Of a DNA stretch of 10,994 nt, positions 1 through 6,317 are shown one piece after another (position 1 is the stretch's first letter; every line of letters starts with the position of its first letter). Made by a program: the position numbers and the translations under genes. This stretch comes from Candidatus Poribacteria bacterium. GTDB lineage: Bacteria > Poribacteria > WGA-4E > UBA9662. The notes beneath the pieces are model-generated. The model was not told where the DNA came from, searched no databases, and worked only from the letters and a program-made list of their open reading frames with translations. The DNA lies in the NCBI GenBank assembly GCA_002729015.1, contig PBVO01000016.1, positions 22,254 through 33,247 on the forward strand, in the 5' to 3' direction.

Positions 1-161
1 GCAGAAATATTTCTAGCAGTTTCGTTAGCATCTGAGCCTATCTCGAACTCCCAAGCACCGCTGACCTTTGAAGTTGATGGCGTGTCTCCATTAGCGATAG
101 CTTTAAGGATGATAGCTCCAAGCGGATTTGACCTTACTGTTATTGTGTCCCCGACGGAGAT
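1..161 (-). repeat. Possible beta-rich module, copy 6, cut by the window edge (residues about 312-364 of the third protein)
   Basis: SVGDTITVRS is followed by ILKAIANGD, then AWEFEIGSDANETARNIS, which looks like the FEFD-type strand leading into the Ala-rich helix. The window ends before the rest can be judged. Confidence 0.35.
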
Positions 162-1094
162 GTTAGCATTGTTCGCAATAGTAATCTTGGCTTTCGCTCT
201 CGATCCGCCGGACCCCCTCAAGTACTTAAATGTGCTAGAGGCTCCGCCGACCGGCGTTGCTGTTATACCTAGATCTCCGTTTGCGTTCGCTTTATTTATA
301 GCATTTGCAACGAGAGATCTAACTCCTGTTTCTGAAATTTGTCCGCCTGAGGTGCTAACAGATGCGTATCCAAGTGTATAGGAGGTCGGTGAGTTTCTTG
401 TGGTCGCACCGGAAGATTGGTCGAATGTAAAGACAACTGTTCTAGAAGAAGAATCTGTAAGTGATAGGGTCTCATCGTGTAGTTTGGTTTGGGGTAAATT
501 AAGAAACCCTAGCGTTGTAGTTGATTTTGGCTGAACATCAGCCGTATACACATCGCTCTCTGACACAGGGTGTAGCTTGATCCAACCGGCAAAAGTTATG
601 CCCGACTCATATAGTTCTCTATGAGGCCACGCCCTTCCCGATACATTATTGGTGAGATCTCTTGCTAGCTGCTGCGGTAAGACAACTCTCTCTGACGATC
701 CTGAAGTGAAATCCAATACTCGTACTTGATTTGTTTCACTATTTGATGCTTGCATTAATGCTGTCGGTCCGCCCAGCACTGTTGAAGTCTTTTGTCTTCC
801 CGTGAAGTTGTAGGGCGAAGTAACTGCTGTTCGATGTGGGTGTGGGTTATGAGTGGAGCTCCCATAAGAGCCCGTTTGAAAAGCAGCGTGATTACCATAA
901 CCAGACGAGTCTACTACTTTTGACTTCTCAGCATCTGTTGCATGAGCAACTGTAGACACCTCAAAGGGTTCCTCAAATCTATAAAAAGCCAATAGTGATC
1001 CAGAATGATGCCGATATACACTACCGCCTGCAATAAACGAGGACGTCAAATTTAACTCTGACTTATTATCTCTTCCTCTTCTAAAAGTAGGCAT
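1..1094 (-). CDS. LamG-like domain phage virion protein, 3' end beyond the window (partial)
   Basis: The first 364 codons of a third structural protein; the frame is open through position 1, so the C-terminus lies off the left edge. It begins MPTFRRGRDNKSEL, then shows the opening of a LamG / concanavalin A-like fold: LLAFYRFEE at residues 34-42 and VVDSSGYGNHAAF at 60-72 (the common FYxFE...DSSGxGNHA pattern), and ITFAGWIKL at 166-174. The expected next lectin strands do not follow. Instead residues about 205-308 carry a module like those in the neighbouring 1740-aa protein (LSLTDSSSRTVVFTFD, then VRSLVANAINKAN), and a second possible copy starts near 312 (SVGDTITV) and ends cut off at TARNIS. 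The ATG overlaps the preceding TAA as TAATG, with GGAGGT 11 bases upstream, so translation is probably coupled. The likely role is host-surface glycan binding in the tail or baseplate, by family analogy only. Confidence 0.85.
   Translation of the reverse strand, partial: MPTFRRGRDNKSELNLTSSFIAGGSVYRHHSGSLLAFYRFEEPFEVSTVAHATDAEKSKVVDSSGYGNHAAFQTGSYGSSTHNPHPHRTAVTSPYNFTGRQKTSTVLGGPTALMQASNSETNQVRVLDFTSGSSERVVLPQQLARDLTNNVSGRAWPHRELYESGITFAGWIKLHPVSESDVYTADVQPKSTTTLGFLNLPQTKLHDETLSLTDSSSRTVVFTFDQSSGATTRNSPTSYTLGYASVSTSGGQISETGVRSLVANAINKANANGDLGITATPVGGASSTFKYLRGSGGSRAKAKITIANNANISVGDTITVRSNPLGAIILKAIANGDTPSTSKVSGAWEFEIGSDANETARNIS
171..482 (-). repeat. Beta-rich module, copy 5 (residues about 205-308 of the third protein)
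   Basis: It shows ETLSLTDSSSRTVVFTFD, YTLGYASVS, a helix GVRSLVANAINKAN, LGITATPVGG and a closing strand AKAKITIANN. The order matches the clear copy in the upstream gene. It follows the LamG-type strand ITFAGWIKL with no complete lectin fold in between. Confidence 0.55.
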
Positions 1095-4000
1095 TACTTT
1101 TTCAAACCTCCAAACGCTAACGAATCTGTACCAACTTCAACATTATTATTATACTCATAACCAGCAGTCGCGGAAACATGATCTCTTGAAAGTAAATCTT
1201 GGGCCGAAACATTTGATTTCATAAGTGCAGCGACCATGGGTTGCGTAGATAGCATGTCAGCGTCTTGAACTAACGACATTTCATAAATAGCCCTGACTGA
1301 AGTTGTGTCGAGCAATCCTTGATAAAAAGATATCTCTGCAAATGGGTTTTCTACGAAAATTCCGGCGCGTGATGCGCTCCAGCTAGTATACTTGGATAGA
1401 CCACCAAATTCTATCGAAGCTGTCATAGGCTTGCCCATTGCCTGGTATCTAGTACCAGCGCCAGAAGATCCTGCACTATAGTGACTTATAGCATTAGTAT
1501 TGCTAGATGCATATGTCTCTGTCACATCTTTACCGTCAATGAACAGCCTAAAGTGTTCATGAGGCTTGTCGTCAATTATGACTGGATCGACTGGAATATA
1601 GAAGCTCGATGGATGGTCATAATAAACACCTGCATGTCCTGTAAATGATGTTGTATCAAAGTAATCAGTATTGAGATTATGTCGAATTGTAGTTGATCGA
1701 GGTGGTCCGGCGTACTGCTGAACTAACACTACTTCTCCTGACCCTGTTATGGTATACACAGAAGACGCAAAACCTGAGTTGGTCGTGGTGTCTCCCTCGG
1801 CGCCAGGCGTACCATTGAATGACAACTCCGCGGGTGAAGATCCAAAATTAATCTTATTTGCACCGCCGCTTGAAGCGTAATATGATGCTGAACCTGTTGT
1901 ATTTGCATACGCATGAACGTGCAAGCTGCCGCCATTTCCTGACTTTGTAGTTACATTATTGATTACGTGTGCTGTTCTTCGTGCTATCTGTGCAATTAGA
2001 TCTGCAGAGCTTCCCGACACCATTGACTGCAGTCCGATATTGTGGTACAGAGATGAGCCATGACAAAGTCGTCCTGTAACGTCTTCATTGTCATTCTTAA
2101 ACTTGAAGTACTGATAGTTTCCTAACACATCATATAGCACAAACGACTTATTGTGAAGGGCATCTACATCACCGGTATTAATCTTAAGCTTTCCTATTGA
2201 TTTTTTCTTAGGAATGTTTTCATTGTGAGTTAGTGTAGAGTCAATATCGCCGTCATATGATATCACAAAATGGTGCCAATTACCATCTTGAAGCGCATTT
2301 ACTAGCTTAGTACAACCAAAGCCATCACCCAGGGTGTGACCATAAAACCTTCTGTACAAAAAGCTGTAGTCAGTTGGATAGCTGTCATTATCAAAAAGAT
2401 AGAAATACATGTACTGATACGAGTAGTCATCATAATCATAGCCCGTGAATCGTATGTTCCAATTTCTAGAAGCGTAATTAGACGAACCATCAGAATCATC
2501 TGAGCAATATGATTGGGCAAGATAGAAGTTTCTATCTCCGTCACCCTTCATCCAGAAGCTTAAAGAAAATGCACTATCACGATGTCCTACGCTACCTGTT
2601 GAAAACTTTGTGGAAGCAACTGCGGATGATGTGTAGTCACCATGGCTTCCGGTTAAAGATCCCAAAGATTCAGCAACACTAGGATCTGTCGGAACTAGAT
2701 CACCATGCTGACTTATCAAACGAATTGTGTCTTGATTTGTGCTTCCAAGGGGAGAAAGCGATCCTGACATTGCGCCTACTTCAATTGAGCTATTATTGAC
2801 TGCTTTAGCAATTGCCTCTGCACGCTCGCTGGTCGTACTTGCATCAGATATATCTACAGCATGACGGTTGGTGGCTTCTGTGATGGTGTCGTTGGTGTCA
2901 AACTCAAAAGTGTGGGTTTTGTTATGATGATCTGTTATCGTAAACGTATCGCCATCGCTTGGTGTACCAGTTACTCTCAAGTAATATTCGCGGAGCTTTG
3001 CCCTATTTCCGGAATAAGCTTGACTTGGGCCCAATGTCAGCACAGTTGGGAATGTCATTCCAGCTTTAGCATCAACTTTAACAGAGCTTACGCCTTGCGA
3101 GGCAATGAATGGACTAGATTCCTGAAGTGTATACGATCCCTGGAGCGTTGCATTTACAGTTGTTCCTGATCTATTTTCTGGTGTTGTCGACCCTAAAAAT
3201 GAGTGATGACTTACCAGATTTGACATTGCAGTTATCGAACCCGAAAAATAAGAGGGAGAAATCTTTTGATAATCAACGTGGGGATTTGTTGCTATAGTCC
3301 CTGATGTCGTCGTTCCTCCTGTGTTAATGTATATTGGTGCTGAGGACGTTACTGCAGTGTATGGCGTCGCGTGGAGCGACTCAAAAGCCGCGTTAAGAAG
3401 TGTTGTATACGATAGTGATCTAGAAAGGTCCCCTCCGTCCTTGATTCCCCTTACCCTTAGTATGGTATCAGATGCATCATCAAAAGCCCCCACAACAGCA
3501 TCAGAGGGTGCTACAAAGCCTTGCATTTGTATAGGTGCGAGATGCGACTTTCCGTAAGTACCAGAAATGTTCATTGCAGCCCAGTCTTCATACGCCTCTA
3601 GAGGGACTTTGTCACCCGTCTCCTGGTCGATAACGACTTCTAAAAGGCGTTTCTTAACTCTTTCTGCATCATCTAAGATATCCAAGCCAAACGTTTCAAC
3701 ACCATCGAAGTAAGAGTCAGCTCCCTTTAACACATGCCTTCGACGTTGACGAACATATCCTTTTCCTCCAGCAAAATTATACGTTCCAATCCCATTAACC
3801 AACTCATTACCAGGATTGGAATCTGTTCCTGAGACTTGACTTATTGTTATGTCATCACCTCTTTTGCCTGGAATCGTTGCTGTAAGCCTAATTCTAAAAA
3901 ATTTCGCCGCGGAACCACCCAGTGTACCAGTTACAATTCCCCCAAGAGCCTTTGCCCTTATTCCAAAGTTTGAAACTGTGTCTTCACCTCTATGAACGTT

Positions 4001-6316
4001 GGCATTGGGTGTACCGTTAATAGCATCGACTATGTCATCTCTTAGGCTAGCTGCAACTGAAACTATTTGAGCGTCTGTGAGGCCTGCGTTCCACTGCGCG
4101 TTAGTGTATCCTGCCAAGTATCCAGGGCCTATCGCTATCTGTCTATAGTTGTATGCGCCTCCCGGAGCTCCTTGGTGTGGATTAACACCTGTTATCACAG
4201 CGGCTGGATGATTATGCAGAAGGATCGTCATATGACGTCCTGTCTTGGCAACACTGGTCGATCCAGAGAGTATTTCATCCTTAGTCAAAAACTCACTACC
4301 GGGTGGAATTTGATAAGAGGGCACAAAAAATTGAACTGCTGATCCGGTGGTGGGTAAATGGGTTCCTTGCTTGTAATTGAGCGGATGCCTGTGTGATGCT
4401 GATATGGGAATGATCAAATAGTTACTATCACCAGAGTGAATCTTGTGGGGATGTTGCAGCTTAACTGATCTCACTGACCTTTTTCTATATTCTTGAGAAA
4501 TTGTGTCAGATTTTCGATACACATCTGTCAGCGTCATATCCGCCTTAATCCCTCGAGCAGTATAGGGCAACTGAATGTTTGATCGATCTGCAACGGATCT
4601 GATTGGGAACGGCTCAAGCACACCATCCATCAAGCCCTTGTCTGATGCGTCAACCATCATAGCTGGAATATCAATTGTTAGCGGATCCTGAATTACGATC
4701 TCAACTGGATTGACCGTGGCTGTATCTTTGAATAGCTCTCCATCTTGATACACGTCTGTCATACCCAAATCTCTATCATCCCAGAAGTGATTGGGAGCAG
4801 ATCTTACTCCAGATTGGCTATTAGTAGGATCTAGTACAACTCGACTGCGCTCTGAGAGAGGTTGGATTGAATCTTGCTTTCTTGTATTTTCAACAACGAA
4901 TAGTTCGCTGAGTGCCCAGTTATCATATCTTGTAGTAGCAGTGGTTGAATGCTTGTCCTGCCTGAATCTGAAGTACTTCGGTCCCGTCCAACACGATATT
5001 GATGATGTCACAGCTGTGGCAAACCCAGATGTAAAATCACTTGAAGAGTGGTATGCAATCATTTCCCAGCTGTTAGCTAGCCCAGTATTGCTTACTTCTA
5101 AGTAAATTCCTTCTGCTAGTTCAGGTGTATCTCCTGTGACAGCTGCGGGTGTAGACGAATCTACCGTTCCTTGCTGAATTGTAGAGCCTTCGGTGCTGTT
5201 GAACGGTGCCTTTAGGAGTTTGTACTTAAGATTGATATTGGTTCCACGCCTTCCATATCTTTTCGTGGATTGAAAGAAGCGACTCTCATCTTTGGGACCT
5301 GTAAAGACATAATGCGTTGATCCGTCGGTTACAGTACCCGCTGTATAAAGACCACGATTTCCTATTAGGCCACTAGAGTTGGTCAAAAATAGAATTGTTC
5401 TTCCGCCATCAAAGCCAGATGCAGACATGAAAGTCGTACTACTGACTGTAACTGTAGAACCTCCGGCTCCTTTTTTGATTCCTCCGCCGCCTCGGACGTC
5501 ATATCCTTCAAAAATAGACTTCGAGGCAATCAAAGTACCTACATCTTTTTGAACTATGACTAAAGTGTCTGATTGACCCTGTTGTGTTCCTGTAAAAAAG
5601 TTAGAAGCAGGAATCGAGCCTGACTGCGCTCCGACTGCAAAACCATCCGGATGATTCAAAGACGCGCTGTTAATAGCTTGAACTAGTCTTGCCGCCAATG
5701 ACCCAGAGTTTATTGCGTTTGGATATCCTGCGTTGTCATTCATCGCAGAGATTCCAACTGTAACGTTATTACCTGACCTTGATATAAATGATTGGCCGCT
5801 ACTAAATGTAAATCTTAGCTTTTGATGATGTGGAACAGCAGCATCTTCAATATCTACATAGACACCATTAATATCTGACTTAGAAATTGCTGCATCAGAA
5901 GCTCTAAAGAATCTAATGGTGCTCGAAGCGATTGAGGCTCCTAACAGCCCATTTAACTCTGTTGCATCTGTATTAAATGATGATGAGTAGACAATTGTTC
6001 CTGAATAGACTGTTTGCGTTGAAATTCCCATATTAATCGGGGATTCATTATCATCAAACGGAGTCTCTTCAAACTGTATCTTACCATCTCGGACTTTAAG
6101 AAGGTCGTTAATGGGCTGGGGCTTCATTCCAACGTATGAATACAAATCATCGATTGATCGAACATTGACTCCTTGCCGATATCGATCTGTTGTATTTGAT
6201 CCTGAAAACTCTTCAGGGTAGACAACAACGGCGACACTTCCCTTTTGCGACGGATAAGTTCTGTCACCTGCTGCCGCTGTTCCTGAAAGAGGTTTTGTCC
6301 ATAGTTCTAATGACAT
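1094..6316 (-). CDS. Giant modular phage virion protein with repeated beta-rich modules and a C-terminal split LamG-like domain
   Basis: A 1740-aa protein, probably a tail or baseplate decoration or fibre component; I do not recognise a named family for the whole chain. About four copies of a module (strand pair ending FxFD, then a helix like LAxxIxxAIN, then strands) lie near residues 146-262, 720-850, 1112-1206 and 1374-1540. Residues 399-475 resemble a reelin/MAM-type jelly roll (YFRFRQ at 448, DNWALSELFV at 465). A LamG-like domain spans about 1246-1690 (FSLSFWMKG, NWHHFVISYDG, then LFIDGKDVT and PFAEISFYQGLL), with the fourth module between its strands. Residues 500-700 and 855-1110 are unassigned. 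A Tyr/Asp-rich patch lies at 1293-1325. No signal peptide, membrane segment or catalytic motif is visible. The ATG at 6316 follows the upstream stop by one base and has AAGAGGT six bases upstream, which fixes the start. The stop overlaps gene 3 by one base. Confidence 0.87.
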   Translation of the reverse strand: MSLELWTKPLSGTAAAGDRTYPSQKGSVAVVVYPEEFSGSNTTDRYRQGVNVRSIDDLYSYVGMKPQPINDLLKVRDGKIQFEETPFDDNESPINMGISTQTVYSGTIVYSSSFNTDATELNGLLGASIASSTIRFFRASDAAISKSDINGVYVDIEDAAVPHHQKLRFTFSSGQSFISRSGNNVTVGISAMNDNAGYPNAINSGSLAARLVQAINSASLNHPDGFAVGAQSGSIPASNFFTGTQQGQSDTLVIVQKDVGTLIASKSIFEGYDVRGGGGIKKGAGGSTVTVSSTTFMSASGFDGGRTILFLTNSSGLIGNRGLYTAGTVTDGSTHYVFTGPKDESRFFQSTKRYGRRGTNINLKYKLLKAPFNSTEGSTIQQGTVDSSTPAAVTGDTPELAEGIYLEVSNTGLANSWEMIAYHSSSDFTSGFATAVTSSISCWTGPKYFRFRQDKHSTTATTRYDNWALSELFVVENTRKQDSIQPLSERSRVVLDPTNSQSGVRSAPNHFWDDRDLGMTDVYQDGELFKDTATVNPVEIVIQDPLTIDIPAMMVDASDKGLMDGVLEPFPIRSVADRSNIQLPYTARGIKADMTLTDVYRKSDTISQEYRKRSVRSVKLQHPHKIHSGDSNYLIIPISASHRHPLNYKQGTHLPTTGSAVQFFVPSYQIPPGSEFLTKDEILSGSTSVAKTGRHMTILLHNHPAAVITGVNPHQGAPGGAYNYRQIAIGPGYLAGYTNAQWNAGLTDAQIVSVAASLRDDIVDAINGTPNANVHRGEDTVSNFGIRAKALGGIVTGTLGGSAAKFFRIRLTATIPGKRGDDITISQVSGTDSNPGNELVNGIGTYNFAGGKGYVRQRRRHVLKGADSYFDGVETFGLDILDDAERVKKRLLEVVIDQETGDKVPLEAYEDWAAMNISGTYGKSHLAPIQMQGFVAPSDAVVGAFDDASDTILRVRGIKDGGDLSRSLSYTTLLNAAFESLHATPYTAVTSSAPIYINTGGTTTSGTIATNPHVDYQKISPSYFSGSITAMSNLVSHHSFLGSTTPENRSGTTVNATLQGSYTLQESSPFIASQGVSSVKVDAKAGMTFPTVLTLGPSQAYSGNRAKLREYYLRVTGTPSDGDTFTITDHHNKTHTFEFDTNDTITEATNRHAVDISDASTTSERAEAIAKAVNNSSIEVGAMSGSLSPLGSTNQDTIRLISQHGDLVPTDPSVAESLGSLTGSHGDYTSSAVASTKFSTGSVGHRDSAFSLSFWMKGDGDRNFYLAQSYCSDDSDGSSNYASRNWNIRFTGYDYDDYSYQYMYFYLFDNDSYPTDYSFLYRRFYGHTLGDGFGCTKLVNALQDGNWHHFVISYDGDIDSTLTHNENIPKKKSIGKLKINTGDVDALHNKSFVLYDVLGNYQYFKFKNDNEDVTGRLCHGSSLYHNIGLQSMVSGSSADLIAQIARRTAHVINNVTTKSGNGGSLHVHAYANTTGSASYYASSGGANKINFGSSPAELSFNGTPGAEGDTTTNSGFASSVYTITGSGEVVLVQQYAGPPRSTTIRHNLNTDYFDTTSFTGHAGVYYDHPSSFYIPVDPVIIDDKPHEHFRLFIDGKDVTETYASSNTNAISHYSAGSSGAGTRYQAMGKPMTASIEFGGLSKYTSWSASRAGIFVENPFAEISFYQGLLDTTSVRAIYEMSLVQDADMLSTQPMVAALMKSNVSAQDLLSRDHVSATAGYEYNNNVEVGTDSLAFGGLKK
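1106..1111 (-). promoter_or_regulatory. Shine-Dalgarno site of the third (partial) gene
   Basis: The minus strand reads GGAGGT, embedded in the codons for Gly-Gly-Leu near the end of the 1740-aa gene. It lies 11 bases upstream of the ATG at 1094, slightly longer than the usual spacing. The ATG overlaps the preceding stop as TAATG, so ribosomes finishing gene 2 could start gene 3 directly. Confidence 0.6.
1697..2197 (-). repeat. Beta-rich module, copy 4, lying inside a LamG-like domain (residues about 1374-1540 of the 1740-aa protein)
   Basis: It shows KSFVLYDVLGNYQYFKF, NIGLQSM, a helix DLIAQIARRTAHVINNV, a strand SLHVHAYANT, a Gly/Ser-rich extension and a closing strand GEVVLVQQY. It sits between the LamG elements NWHHFVISYDG and LFIDGKDVT, which are normally only a few residues apart. 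Confidence 0.5.
2699..2983 (-). repeat. Beta-rich module, copy 3, the clearest (residues about 1112-1206 of the 1740-aa protein)
   Basis: It reads DGDTFTITD, then KTHTFEFD, then HAVDISDAS, a helix ERAEAIAKAVNNS, IEVGAMSGS, and a final strand DTIRLISQ. This order (strand pair ending FEFD, VDIS strand, Ala-rich helix ending in a Val/Ile-Asn pair, two strands) is the template used for recognising the other copies. It lies just before the C-terminal LamG-like domain. Confidence 0.6.
3767..4159 (-). repeat. Possible beta-rich module, copy 2 (residues about 720-850 of the 1740-aa protein)
   Basis: This is the weakest copy in this protein. A helix ASLRDDIVDAINGT is followed by FGIRAKALGG and a strand FRIRLTATIPGKRGDDITIS, matching the helix-strand-strand half of the module. 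The N-terminal FxFD strand pair is not clear. Confidence 0.35.
5531..5881 (-). repeat. Beta-rich module, copy 1 (protein repeat, residues about 146-262 of the 1740-aa protein)
   Basis: The elements run in the same order as in the clearer copy at 2699-2983: VYVDIED and KLRFTF strands, VTVGIS, a helix SLAARLVQAINSA, FAVGAQSGS, and the closing strand DTLVIVQKD. The copy is divergent at DNA level, so it is a protein-fold repeat, not a recent duplication. Confidence 0.5.
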
Positions 6317-6317
6317 T

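Noticed and set aside
1..12. The 12 bases at the left edge recur at 10966-10977, suggesting terminal redundancy or a circular contig
   Set aside because: The flanking bases differ, the match is short, and both copies encode Asn-Ile-Ser-Ala in frame. Joining the ends would not continue either reading frame sensibly.
82..381. Open frame on the plus strand (99 codons), and similar ones at 2861-3169, 4067-4342, 4791-5105 and 7384-7677
   Set aside because: They lie opposite long minus-strand genes with coherent domain content. Their translations have no recognisable motif and no gene-like spacing, so they are antisense shadows.
4205..4216. His-Asn-His-Pro at residues 701-704 of the 1740-aa protein, suggesting an HNH nuclease
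   Set aside because: It is a lone tetrapeptide at the end of a beta strand, without the surrounding Cys/His or beta-beta-alpha pattern of HNH endonucleases.
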